From: Coriobacteriaceae bacterium
GTDB taxonomy: Bacteria > Actinomycetota > Coriobacteriia > Coriobacteriales > Atopobiaceae
Assembly: GCA_004557505.1 (NCBI GenBank)
Contig: SFGZ01000008.1
Span: 62,001-126,000 of the forward strand
Length of the DNA: 64,000 nucleotides
Direction of reading: 5' to 3'
Shown: positions 41,945-50,871 of the stretch, piece after piece
How the letters are laid out: every line of letters begins with the position of its first letter
Position numbering within the stretch: the stretch's first letter is position 1
Program-made: the position numbers and the translations under genes
The notes under the pieces: model-generated
What the model saw: the letters and a program-made list of their open reading frames with translations, nothing else
Databases searched by the model: none
What the model was told of the DNA's origin: nothing

Positions 41945-41973
41945 AAGAGGGGCGCCGCCAGGGCGCCCCTCTT
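41945..41973. terminator. Terminator-like hairpin after metG
   Basis: A perfect 12-bp stem (aagaggggcgcc / ggcgcccctctt) with a 5-base loop begins 8 bp after the metG stop, between convergent metG and asrC. An A-run on its left (agaaaagagg) makes it a better terminator for the minus strand; it can serve both. Confidence 0.75.
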
Positions 41974-41977
41974 CGTG

Positions 41978-42010
41978 GATGAGACAAAGGGACTGTCCCT
42001 TTGTCTCATC
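41978..42010. repeat. 33-bp perfect palindrome overlapping the asrC stop codon
   Basis: Arms gatgagacaaagggac (41978-41993) and gtccctttgtctcatc (41995-42010) are exact inverted copies separated by one base. The asrC stop codon (42006-42008) lies inside the right arm. It sits right next to the metG hairpin. A similar gggaca/tgtccc core occurs in a palindrome at 63107-63122. Confidence 0.9.
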
Positions 42011-42995
42011 GCAGGCTGTTGTCGCGGTCGTAGCGCTTGCCGTCCCAGTACACGCGCGTCGCGTGCTGGCACTTCTCGGGCAGTTCGACGTCCCTCAGCG
42101 CCCACTCACAGAACTCGTCGAAGCCCACGCGGTCCACGATGTAGCCGATGTGCTCCTTGCCCTCGGGCACGTTGGGGTTGATGTACTCCTCAATGAAGGC
42201 GTACGTGTTCTTCACGATCTTCACAATGGAGTCCTCGTCCACCCAGCGCAGCCAGTCCTGCGCCAGCCGCGGGTTCTGCTTGCCCGTGCGGCCCATGATT
42301 TTCACGCGGAAGTAGTGCTCGTGGCTGCGAGTCCAGGCACGCGTGGGGCAGTAGACCACGCACACGCCACAGCCAATGCAGCGGTCCTCGTCGCGTACGA
42401 CCTTGCCCTTCTCGAGCCTGAGCGCGCTCACCGAGCGTCGCTGGCACCAGTCCACGCACTGCCCGCAGCCAATGCAGCGGTTGGGGTCGTACTGGGGTTC
42501 GGTCATACCGATGATGCCAAAGTCGTTCAAGGCCACGTGCGCGCAGTCGTTGGAGCACCCGGTGAAGGCCACCTTCACGTGGCGGTTGTTGGGGAAGATC
42601 TCGTGGTCCATGCGCTGCGCGAAGGCGGTGGTGTCGTAACAGCCAAAGGGGCACAGACGCTTACCGGGGCAGGCCACCACGTTGCGCGTGCCGCTGGCCA
42701 GGTAGCCCTGGGAGGTGTCCTCCTGGTTGATCTTGGTGTCCTCGATGATGGCCTGGAGCTTCTCGTTTACCTTGGGCATGTCCTCCATGTGGATGCCCGG
42801 GATCTCCACCCCCTGGCGGTTGGTGAGGAAGATCTCTCCCCTGCCGTACTCCTCGGCAATCTCGACGATGCGCGCCATGCTCTTGGCACTCACGAGGCCG
42901 CCGGGAACGCGCACGCGGCTGGCGGTCATCCCGCGCTCCTTGCTCACGCGGAACGCATTCTTCTTCATGGCCCTGACGTCGACGTCCTGAATCAT
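42006..42995 (-). CDS. asrC: Anaerobic sulfite reductase subunit C
   Basis: AsrC is the siroheme-bearing catalytic subunit that reduces sulfite to sulfide. The 329 residues show the amino-terminal RVRVPGGLVSAKSM and sulfite-reductase half-domain, the siroheme/[4Fe-4S] cysteines in CPGKRLCPFGC and TGCSNDCAH, and an inserted pair of ferredoxin clusters (CIGCGQCVDWC, CIGCGVCVVYC). It is the last gene of asrABC, nine bases after asrB. Its stop codon is inside a perfect palindrome. Confidence 0.97.
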   Translation of the reverse strand: MIQDVDVRAMKKNAFRVSKERGMTASRVRVPGGLVSAKSMARIVEIAEEYGRGEIFLTNRQGVEIPGIHMEDMPKVNEKLQAIIEDTKINQEDTSQGYLASGTRNVVACPGKRLCPFGCYDTTAFAQRMDHEIFPNNRHVKVAFTGCSNDCAHVALNDFGIIGMTEPQYDPNRCIGCGQCVDWCQRRSVSALRLEKGKVVRDEDRCIGCGVCVVYCPTRAWTRSHEHYFRVKIMGRTGKQNPRLAQDWLRWVDEDSIVKIVKNTYAFIEEYINPNVPEGKEHIGYIVDRVGFDEFCEWALRDVELPEKCQHATRVYWDGKRYDRDNSLR

Positions 42996-43004
42996 GGCGG
43001 CCTC

Positions 43005-43802
43005 CTAGTCCAACAACTGCTTGCTCTGGGTGTAGTTGAAGACGGGCCCGTCCAGGCACACGTACTTCTCGCCTATGCGGCAGTGGCCGCACTTGCCCAG
43101 GCCACAGCACATCTTTCGCTCCTGGCTCACCCAGATGTTCTTCTCGGCAAGTCCCAGCTCAAGAAGGCCCTTCACAGAGAAGCGCATCATGGGCGGCGGG
43201 CCCACCACGATGGCCTGCGCCGTGGATGGGTCTCGAAGCGGCAGGTCCGGGATGTACTTCGTCACCAGGCCCACGTTACCCTCGTAGCCCTCGGGCGCGC
43301 CGTCCACCGTGAGGATGAGGTCGACGAGGTTCTCCCAGCGAGCAAGATCGTCGCGAAAGAGCAGGTCGTTGGGGCTGCGGAAGCCCACGATCACGTGCTT
43401 GTCCCCTGGCGTGGCGCTTGATGCCAGCGCCTCGACGACGCCGCGCACCGGGCTCACGCCCGTGCCGCCCGCCACCACGACGCACTCGCCGTCCACGTAG
43501 CGCTCGACCTCGAAGCCGTTTCCATAGGGTCCGCGCAGCAGGAGCGACTGTCCCTCGTAGGCCTCGAACACCTCGTTGGTCACCACGCCCACGCGGCGGA
43601 TGGTGAGGTCGACCGACTCCCCGGGCACGATGCCGCTCACGCTGATGGGTGCCTCGCCGTACTTGGGAACGGAGACTTCGAAGAACTGGCCGGGGCGCAC
43701 CTCGCCGTCAAAGGCCATGCGGAAGGTGTATTCCTTCTGGGTGTGCCTGATGACCTCGAGCACCTTGGACGAGAAGGGCAGGTACGGGTTGTTGCTAGGC
43801 AT
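43005..43802 (-). CDS. asrB: Anaerobic sulfite reductase subunit B
   Basis: AsrB is the FAD/NAD(P)H-binding electron-input subunit. The 265 residues have a ferredoxin-reductase fold: MAFDGEVRPGQFFEVSVP and LLRGPYGNGF for FAD, VVAGGTGVSPVRGVVEAL for the nucleotide, and the C-terminal [2Fe-2S]-type cysteines CCGLGKCGHCRIGEKYVC. It overlaps the end of asrA by 8 bp. Confidence 0.97.
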   Translation of the reverse strand: MPSNNPYLPFSSKVLEVIRHTQKEYTFRMAFDGEVRPGQFFEVSVPKYGEAPISVSGIVPGESVDLTIRRVGVVTNEVFEAYEGQSLLLRGPYGNGFEVERYVDGECVVVAGGTGVSPVRGVVEALASSATPGDKHVIVGFRSPNDLLFRDDLARWENLVDLILTVDGAPEGYEGNVGLVTKYIPDLPLRDPSTAQAIVVGPPPMMRFSVKGLLELGLAEKNIWVSQERKMCCGLGKCGHCRIGEKYVCLDGPVFNYTQSKQLLD

Positions 43803-44871
43803 CGACGCTCACGCTCCCCTCGTGCCGGGCGTCCCACTCGTCGGCAGCGTCGGCAAGCTTGTTGACGCACGCGGCGAAGCTGATGTATTCGGGACAGACG
43901 TCATCGCAGCGACCGCAGCCCACACACATGTCATAGCCAAAGCGCTGGCGGAAGTCGTACACCTTGTGCAGCACCTTGAAGCGCATGCGCTCGCCGTGCC
44001 GCTTGCGGTAGCTCGCGCCACCTGCCACCGTCGAGTAGCCGTCGATCATGCAGCTGGCCTGCACGCGACGCCTCTCGCCAACCCTGCCGTTCTCGGTGTA
44101 GGCCACGTCCTGCATGGTAAAGCAGGTGCAGGTGGGGCACACCAGCGTGCAGCGCCCGCAGCCGATGCAGCGGTGGTCGTACTCGTCCCACACGGGGCTC
44201 GTGCGCAGCTCGAGCGGCACGGTCTTAGGGACGCGTACGTGCACCTCGTTCTGGGTGACGTGCGCGGGCACAACCTCACGGCTGGAAGCGGCATGGCGCT
44301 CGAAGAGCGGTCGCAGTGACTCATTCGCGACGGCACAGGCGAAGCCATCGCCCGAGCGCTCGAGTGAGAACTCCCAGGCGTCTGGCGCGACGTTAGTCCC
44401 CATGTCCACGCAGAAGCAGTGCTCGAAGGTCTGGGGGCAGCCGAGAAGCACAAAGTGCACGCGGTCGCGGATTCGACGATAGAAGCTGTCCTCGGGGCCG
44501 TTGTGCAGGTACATGGCATCGAGGCGCTTCACGCCATGGAGATCGCAGGCTCGCAGGAGTACGAGGACATCGCGCGCATCTCCCCCGTGGGCGGGTCCGC
44601 TGGCGGCACCGATGCCACCAGCCTCGCGCACCTGGTCCTCCGTGTAATAGAAGAGCGTCTGCGAGAGCGGCGTGAGCAGCTCCTTGAAGGAGTAGTCGCT
44701 CTTCTCGTCCAGCTCGATCTGCGACGCGTCGTCCACAAAGTCGTAGATCACCTGATCCACGTCGGTGAAGCGCCCGGCACCCACCTTCCGAACCGGCGCA
44801 AAGACGAGGAAGTCGCGGGCAAGCTCGCGAACCAGTCCGTCAAACCCCTCCCCATCAAGCACGTATCCCAT
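43795..44871 (-). CDS. asrA: Anaerobic sulfite reductase subunit A
   Basis: AsrA is the iron-sulfur electron-transfer subunit. The 358 residues contain two [4Fe-4S] ferredoxin motifs, CIGCGRCTLVCPTC near residue 245 and CVGCGRCDDVCPEY near 325. The amino-terminal part (LLTPLSQTLFYYTED, DVLVLLRACDLHGVKRLD, LGCPQTFEHCFCVDMGTN) is typical of AsrA and related hydrogenase-linked subunits. The ATG at 44871 follows ggggag. It starts the asrABC operon, 59 bp downstream of the ABC transporter genes and perhaps read through from them. Confidence 0.96.
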   Translation of the reverse strand: MGYVLDGEGFDGLVRELARDFLVFAPVRKVGAGRFTDVDQVIYDFVDDASQIELDEKSDYSFKELLTPLSQTLFYYTEDQVREAGGIGAASGPAHGGDARDVLVLLRACDLHGVKRLDAMYLHNGPEDSFYRRIRDRVHFVLLGCPQTFEHCFCVDMGTNVAPDAWEFSLERSGDGFACAVANESLRPLFERHAASSREVVPAHVTQNEVHVRVPKTVPLELRTSPVWDEYDHRCIGCGRCTLVCPTCTCFTMQDVAYTENGRVGERRRVQASCMIDGYSTVAGGASYRKRHGERMRFKVLHKVYDFRQRFGYDMCVGCGRCDDVCPEYISFAACVNKLADAADEWDARHEGSVSVDA

Positions 44872-44930
44872 GGTCTCCCCTCTCCTCCGCGCCCGTCGGG
44901 CGCACTTCCTTTCCTGTCTTGCGCGCAAGT

Positions 44931-45692
44931 TCACGCGCGTGTGAGCGCATACCTCCACAGAAGCGTGGGGTCGTCCTGCTCGGCAACGCCTACCCCCAGT
45001 GCCAAGGGCACCGCCCCGCTTTTGGCCACCGCACCGGGCGGTCCTTGGGCGATAACCCGACCGTCAGCCATGAGGCAGACCTCATCGGCAAACGAGAAGG
45101 CCGACTCCACGTCGTGCGTGGCGACCACGACCGCCAGGCCCTCGTCCGCAAGGCGCCGCAGCAGCTTCGCAAGCTCCCAGCCCCTTTGGGCGTCCAGGTG
45201 CGCCGACGGCTCGTCGAGAAGGAGCGTCCCCGCGTCCTGAGCGACAACCATGGCCAGGTAGGCGCGCTGCAGCTCTCCACCAGAGACGTCCGTGAGGGAC
45301 CGGTCCCGAAGCTCCCACACCCCCGTGAGCTCCATGGCCTCGCGCACCAGGCGGCGGTCCCTCTCGCCAAGGGTCCTCACGGCGCCGAGCGTGGCAAAGC
45401 GACCGTGACAGGCCAGCGTGTAGACGTCCATGTGCGGGCAACCCAGCTCCTGCGGGAGGTAGGCCAGACGTCGGGCGCGCTCCCGGTGGCCAAGATCCCC
45501 CAGCTCCACGCCATCGAGAAGGATGCTGCCCTCGTGAGGCAGCACGCCGGCGAGGCAGCGAAGCAGCGTTGACTTGCCACACCCGTTTCTCCCCACGAGG
45601 ACACTCACCTGACCGTCATTGAGCTCGAGCGATTCCATGGCCAAGGCAAAGCCGCCGTCGCGCGCAAACGAGAGGCCTCTCACGCCAATCAC
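44931..45692 (-). CDS. Iron/siderophore or cobalamin-type ABC transporter, ATPase
   Basis: This 253-residue ABC ATPase is of the FecE/BtuD type. Walker A is GRNGCGKSTLL, the signature DVSGGELQRAYLA, Walker B TLLLDEPSAHLD, and the switch histidine is in VATHDVESA. It starts with GTG and overlaps the permease gene by 4 bp (GTGA). With its permease and lipoprotein it forms a class II importer for ferric siderophore, heme or corrinoid; the order of genes is binding protein, permease, ATPase. Confidence 0.93.
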   Translation of the reverse strand: MIGVRGLSFARDGGFALAMESLELNDGQVSVLVGRNGCGKSTLLRCLAGVLPHEGSILLDGVELGDLGHRERARRLAYLPQELGCPHMDVYTLACHGRFATLGAVRTLGERDRRLVREAMELTGVWELRDRSLTDVSGGELQRAYLAMVVAQDAGTLLLDEPSAHLDAQRGWELAKLLRRLADEGLAVVVATHDVESAFSFADEVCLMADGRVIAQGPPGAVAKSGAVPLALGVGVAEQDDPTLLWRYALTRA

Positions 45693-46750
45693 GCGGCATC
45701 GCCTCCGCGACCAGCCGCCACGGAATGCGACCCGTGCCCGCGGCCTCGACGCGTGAGCAGCGCGATGAAGAACGGCGCGCCGAGAAGCGCGAGTACCAGG
45801 CCGACCGGCAGCTCATATGGAAACGCGATGGTCCGTGCCACGAGGTCGCATGCAACCAGGAGTGCCGCACCCCATACGGCGCAGAGGACGAGCCCCCAGC
45901 GGGCCGTGGGACGCGCCCACATGCGCACCAGATTGGGGACTATGAGCCCCACAAAGCTGAGCAGACCGCAGACCGAGACCGCCGAGGCGGCAAGAAGCGC
46001 GGCGCAAACGATGGCGCCGAGCCTGCAGGCGCGCACGTCGAGGCCAAGGCCGTGCGCGGTCTCGTCCCCCAGCGCAAGGAGGTCTATGCCGCGACCGAGG
46101 TAGGCCCCCGCCGCAAGCGCCACAAGCATTGCGGGCACGCACAAGGCCAGGCGCTGGTAGGTGACACCCGAGAGGCCGCCCAGCGTGAACGACACGCGAT
46201 CCGAAACTGACTGCGGCCACACTACAACAATGGCGTCGATGGCGGCGCCCATAAGGCTCGAGACGGCGACGCCCGCAAGGACCACGGTCCCCCGGCTGGT
46301 ACCTGCGCGGCGCGAGACCAGGTACACCAGGAGCGTGGCGAGAAGCGCGCCGGCAAAGGCCATGGCCTGTCTCAGCACAGGGTGCCCCGGCAGCCAGAGC
46401 GCCGCAGCAAGCCAGAGCAGGCCAGCCCCGGAGTTCACGCCCATCACGCCCGGTGACGCCAGGTCATTGTCGAGCGAGGCCTGCAGGAGCAGGCCGGCGC
46501 AGGCGAGCGCCGCGCCGCAGCACATGCCCGCAACCACGCGGGGAAGGCGCACGCCCAGAAGAACGAGCGTGGCCGTGGCGTCCGCGGTCCCTCCGGAGGC
46601 GAGAAGGGCAAGCGTCTTGAGCGCCTCTCTCGTCCCCAACGCCGCGGTACCCCAAAGGAGCGAGGCCAGCGAGACGAGCGCGAGCGCCACGACGCCCAGG
46701 ACACACGCCCGACGGCCCTTCTCGCTTGTCCTATCTCGCCCATGGGCCAT
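45689..46750 (-). CDS. FecCD-family ABC transporter permease
   Basis: The 353-residue permease has about ten membrane helices. RLPRVVAGMCCGAALACAGLLLQASLDNDLASPGVMGVNSGA-type sequence near residue 75 is the FecCD signature, and the coupling helix region LALGDETAHGLGLDVR and FVGLIVPNLVRMW are typical. It begins two bases after the binding-protein stop and ends overlapping the ATPase start. Confidence 0.93.
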   Translation of the reverse strand: MAHGRDRTSEKGRRACVLGVVALALVSLASLLWGTAALGTREALKTLALLASGGTADATATLVLLGVRLPRVVAGMCCGAALACAGLLLQASLDNDLASPGVMGVNSGAGLLWLAAALWLPGHPVLRQAMAFAGALLATLLVYLVSRRAGTSRGTVVLAGVAVSSLMGAAIDAIVVVWPQSVSDRVSFTLGGLSGVTYQRLALCVPAMLVALAAGAYLGRGIDLLALGDETAHGLGLDVRACRLGAIVCAALLAASAVSVCGLLSFVGLIVPNLVRMWARPTARWGLVLCAVWGAALLVACDLVARTIAFPYELPVGLVLALLGAPFFIALLTRRGRGHGSHSVAAGRGGDAA

Positions 46751-46752
46751 GG

Positions 46753-47673
46753 CTACCCCTCTTGCTCGCGGAGGTCAAGGATGTAGGAGTAGGCCTCTGC
46801 CCAGCGCTCGTTGGGCTTGTACTCGAAGAGGTCCTTGGGCAAGACGTTGACCCTGCCCGCCGTAACCGCAGAGAGGGACCACCACGCGGGCTGGGCCTGG
46901 AAGTCCTGCTCGAAGACTGCCTTGGCTTCGTCCTCGTTGCCGCGGGGGATGACAAAGATGTAGCTGGGATCGGCGGCGACGATGGCCTCGACCGAGAGAT
47001 CGTCGAGCGAGCTGTCGTCCTCGGCGACGTTTGCCATCTGCAGATTGTCAAAGATCTCGCAGGCAAAGTAGTCGCCCTTCGCGACCTTCGCCTTGGTCGA
47101 CGAGACGAGAAGCGCCAGATAGCTCACCTGAGGAAGGTCTGCGGCGCTCTCCTCGACCCTGTCTATGGCATCGGAGACGTCGGCGACGTTGACCTGGAAG
47201 AGGTCGTCTCGGCCGCTCATCTCGGTGAGCGCCTGCATGTGAGATGCATAGTCACCAAAGCTGTTCACGTCGACGTCGCGCCAGGCAATACCGGCGCCGT
47301 CGAGGCCGGGCTCGAGCTCCTTCTGGGCAGGGACCTCGGCAGTGATGAGCACAAGCGCGGGTGCAAGCGCGACGATCTTCTCGAGGCTGGGGTGTGCGGC
47401 AGTGCCCACAGTCGCCACGTCTTGGGGAAGGCCGTCAAGGTCCGTGGCGTCCTCGGTCACTCCCACAGGCGGCATGCCGGCGAGGATTGCCATCTGGGCG
47501 AGCGAGCGTGACCCAGCCACAACGCGCACTGCGGCGCCGTCTGCCGAAGAGGACGCATCCGACGCGCTTGTCGGCTCCGACGAGGCGTCCGCATCCTGCC
47601 GCAGGGCACAGCCCGGCAAGAAGCCAAGGCCAAGCAGCGCCGAGAGGCGCAGGAATTCTCTTCTCTGGAGCAT
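46753..47673 (-). CDS. Substrate-binding lipoprotein of the metal-type ABC transporter
   Basis: The 306-residue product has an amino-terminal signal with a twin-arginine-like RREFLRLSAL and a lipobox LPGC (Cys near residue 20), then a Ser/Ala/Asp linker and a BtuF/FecB-type two-lobe binding domain (ASLARMAIL-like first lobe, VGTAAHPSLEKIVALAPALVLI). The ATG at 47673 follows gggagga by 3 bp. A Tat-type signal would mean export after folding, perhaps with a bound cofactor; this needs testing. It is the first gene of the transporter operon. Confidence 0.88.
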   Translation of the reverse strand: MLQRREFLRLSALLGLGFLPGCALRQDADASSEPTSASDASSSADGAAVRVVAGSRSLAQMAILAGMPPVGVTEDATDLDGLPQDVATVGTAAHPSLEKIVALAPALVLITAEVPAQKELEPGLDGAGIAWRDVDVNSFGDYASHMQALTEMSGRDDLFQVNVADVSDAIDRVEESAADLPQVSYLALLVSSTKAKVAKGDYFACEIFDNLQMANVAEDDSSLDDLSVEAIVAADPSYIFVIPRGNEDEAKAVFEQDFQAQPAWWSLSAVTAGRVNVLPKDLFEYKPNERWAEAYSYILDLREQEG

Positions 47674-47717
47674 GGCTCCTCCCGCACAACGCCGTGACAC
47701 CGGGATTTCTCGCCCAT

Positions 47718-47746
47718 CATATCGCAGTCGCATAACGACCAGACAA
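47718..47746 (-). promoter_or_regulatory. Promoter of the metal transporter operon
   Basis: The minus strand has TTGTCT, 17 bp, then GATATG (plus 47741-47746 and 47718-47723), with TATGAT overlapping. It lies 45 bp upstream of the binding-protein ATG in an AT-rich stretch. I see no clear iron-regulator box. Confidence 0.5.
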
Positions 47747-47931
47747 TATCAGGAATGAGAAGAAGGTTCTGTTGGATACGCAACAAAATGAGGTAAAGAG
47801 GACTCACTATTTCTCAACGCGGCAGCTCTGCGCCCTGCCTCATAGCAACGACAGCCGAGAAGCCGCGCGACATCGCCCAAGCTTGGCACATACTGGATGT
47901 AGACGGTTTGACCGCAAGGAGAGGAGCGGCC

Positions 47932-49056
47932 GTGAACGAGTTCTTTGGAACCACCATGCCCAAGCTGGGGTTTGGCCTCATGCGCCTGCCGCGCCTGGCA
48001 GACGGCACGACCATCGACGTCGAGCAATGCGAGGCCATGACCGACGCCTTTCTCGACGCGGGCATGCGCTACTTCGACACCGCCTATGTCTACGAGGGAA
48101 GCGAGGAGGCAGCCAAGCGCTTCCTGGTAAGCCGCCACCCGCGCGAGAGCTTCCTTCTCGCCGACAAGATCAATGCCAGTCCGTGGGCGGCAAAGAGCGC
48201 CGAGGAGGCCAAGCGCGAGCTGGCGACATCGCTCGAGCGCACGGGAGCGGGCTACTTTGACTTCTACCTGCTCCATGCGCTCTCCTCGCGCAATGTCGAC
48301 TACTACGAGGACTACGGCATCTGGGACTTTGTCGTCAAGGCCAAGGAACAGGGCCTCGTGCGTCACATGGGCTTCTCGTTCCACGACCGCCCCGACGTCC
48401 TGGACAAGATCCTCACGAGCCACCCCGAGGCAGAGTTCGTGCAGCTGCAGCTCAACTATGGCGACTGGGAGAGCCCCAGCGTCTGCTCGCGCGAGAACTA
48501 CGAGGTTGCGGTTGCCCACGGCAAGCCCGTCATCGTAATGGAGCCGGTCAAAGGCGGGCTTCTCGCCAATCCGCCACAGCAGGTTCAAGACATCCTGCGC
48601 GCGGCCAACCCGAGCGCCTCGATTGCCAGCTGGGCGGTGCGCTTTGTAGCCAGCCTGGAGAACGTGATGGTCGTGCTGTCGGGCATGTCGAACGTCGCGC
48701 AGATGGAGGACAACCTCTCCTACATGCGCGAGTTCACGCCCCTGAGCGCCACCGAGCGGGACGCGGTGGCGCGGGCAAGCAGGGCGCTTGCCGCCGTCGA
48801 GCAGGTGCCTTGCACGGGGTGCCACTACTGCACCGGCGGATGCCCGCAGAAGATCGACATTCCCTCGATCTTCTCGGCGTACAACCGCTACCTCGTATAT
48901 GGCGATCTTGCCGGCGCCAAGCGCAACTACGAGTCGGCCGTGGCCAAGCGCGGCAAGGCGAGCAACTGCGTGCGGTGCCTTCAGTGCGAGGGCGCCTGCC
49001 CCCAGCACATCGAGATCACGTCTTGGCTCGAAAAGGCCGCAGCGGTGCTGGAGTAG
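47932..49056 (+). CDS. Aldo/keto reductase with C-terminal iron-sulfur cluster domain
   Basis: The 374-residue protein is an aldo/keto reductase barrel: GFGLMRLP, the catalytic Asp and Tyr in YFDTAYVYEGSEE, Lys in LADKIN, and His in FYLLHAL. The C-terminal 90 residues hold cysteine motifs CTGCHYCTGGCP and CVRCLQCEGACPQ for one or two [4Fe-4S] clusters, a class common in anaerobes, where it may accept electrons from ferredoxin. Substrate unknown. The GTG at 47932 is selected by aaggagagg before it. It is divergent from the metal transporter operon. Confidence 0.9.
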   Translation: MNEFFGTTMPKLGFGLMRLPRLADGTTIDVEQCEAMTDAFLDAGMRYFDTAYVYEGSEEAAKRFLVSRHPRESFLLADKINASPWAAKSAEEAKRELATSLERTGAGYFDFYLLHALSSRNVDYYEDYGIWDFVVKAKEQGLVRHMGFSFHDRPDVLDKILTSHPEAEFVQLQLNYGDWESPSVCSRENYEVAVAHGKPVIVMEPVKGGLLANPPQQVQDILRAANPSASIASWAVRFVASLENVMVVLSGMSNVAQMEDNLSYMREFTPLSATERDAVARASRALAAVEQVPCTGCHYCTGGCPQKIDIPSIFSAYNRYLVYGDLAGAKRNYESAVAKRGKASNCVRCLQCEGACPQHIEITSWLEKAAAVLE

Positions 49057-49115
49057 GCCAGCAACTGAGTTGTATCTCAGTCACTGGAAGGGACTGATGG
49101 AGATTGTCGAAAAAC

Positions 49116-50785
49116 ATGGAGATCAAAAGGCACGGATTCACCGACCAGGCAACGAAAGATGACTCGCTGAATGCAAGCAGCTTCTGCTCGGGCATCGCAA
49201 CCTTCATTGAGACGTGCGATACACCCATGACGATAGCCATTCAGGGCGGCTGGGGCTCAAATACAACAGCCACCATGACAATAAGATAGCCTACTCGACC
49301 TTTAACACTTGGCAATACTCCACGCTCAAGGCAGATGATTCGTTGCCCGTATACCTGCTGGCAAATATGCTTCATTGCATTAGCAAGGCAGTAGGAGACG
49401 AAGGGTCCGAGCGGGCACGGCATGCAATAGACTCGCTCCGTACCGCGCTGAGCAGAGCGGCAGGCATTTCCGCCGAGGTAGCTCTTGGATCAGATACTCT
49501 AGCCGAATTCCTCACCAAACTCCTTGCACCTCCCACCGGAGACGGCTCTGAGACGCTGCCTGCTGAAACGTTGAAAAACAACATCTCCAAACTCATTAAT
49601 GACTGCGTGAAGCCCACCGATGAGAAGGGAAGGCCCAAAAAGCAACACATTAGCCGAGTGATTCTCTTCATCGACGACCTTGACCGCCTGCGACCAGAAA
49701 CCGCATTCGAACTTCTTGAGGCAATGAAGAACTTCCTGGACTGCGAGCACTGCGTCTTTGTCCTAGCTGTCGACCGCGATGTGGTCTACCAGGGTATCGA
49801 GAGCAAATACGGCAACAGCATCTCGCCGTTCAAGAAGCGCCAGTTCTTCGACAAAATCATCCAGCTACCGTTCAACCTCCCTACGGAGCAGTACAACGTG
49901 CCCCATTACGTCAAGACACTTCTCAGCCAGAAGCTCCCAAAGTCCGAATCCGACAGCTATTCGGAGCGCTATGCAAATCTGTTTGCCACGATCCTTGGAT
50001 CCAACAACCCCCGCACCATCAAGCGAGTCCTGAATGTTTGGGACCTCTACCAGCTCATTTATCCACAGTATGTTTTGGACGGAGATGACAGGCTGTTCCT
50101 ATTTGCCACACTTCTCCTCAAGTATCGCGACGAGGCCAAAGGGCCGGATGAAAAAGACCGGAACACGTACAACGACCTAAGTGCGCATGCTCGAGAAGGA
50201 ACCGATCCGTTAAAGGACTATCTCAATGAAAAGCTCGATAAGAAAGACCGCGTCATAGAGACCTTGATTAACGTGTCTGGCATGCGCGCTGCAGATGGTA
50301 CCTACAACGAGGAACTTCTCGATAAGTTCACTGATTTTCTCAGTAGCATCTCTGCAATCTTCTCGCCAGAAGCTACTACTCCCCTTTCAAACCAGGAGCC
50401 AGAGCCAGGCGGCGTTCTCAACAAGCTCAGAGAACATCTGACGAAGGAGGAGAATCTCGTCGAAGATCACATGTCCTCAAAGGAGCGTTATGACTTCAGA
50501 CGCCCCGGGTCATCGCTCGTACTCTGCTCCCTTCGTGACAAAAGTAGCGGAGTCTACGTTGTTTTCAAGTTTGATGCAAATCGAGCAACATCCAGCGTGC
50601 TTGATGATTTTAGGCAACAATCCGAGAAGATTGCACGAGGATGCTATCTCCACTGCAAAGAGGGACAAGGCTGGGCAACGCTCATCGGAATCACCAGAGA
50701 CTTTAACGACGATTCCGTAAGAGCGGCAGAACAGTATATCGACAAGTTTGTCAGCTGGGCGGAGAGCAATAACCCCAGCGTCTAG
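49116..50785 (+). pseudogene. KAP-family P-loop NTPase, broken at Walker A
   Basis: The first 57 codons read MEIKRHGFTD...IETCDTPMTIAIQGGWGS and then NTTATMTIR before a stop at 49289. The remainder continues in the next frame from about 49290 with STFNTWQYSTL, Walker B VILFIDDLDRLRPETAFELL, FVLAVDRDVVYQGI and FNLP, all typical of KAP NTPases, to 50785. In intact relatives the first part reads QGxWGSGKTS; here the GK(T/S) is missing and the frame is lost, so a small deletion has removed the Walker A core. The gene is AT-richer than its neighbours. KAP proteins occur with membrane-associated and anti-phage functions; this copy is probably dead unless the sequence has errors. Confidence 0.8.
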
Positions 50786-50871
50786 CCCACCGAAGTACTC
50801 AGGACACAAGCCCGACCCGTTGGTACGTGTACCCTGAGGAATTACCAACCCAACCCATCGAGAGGAACCCC

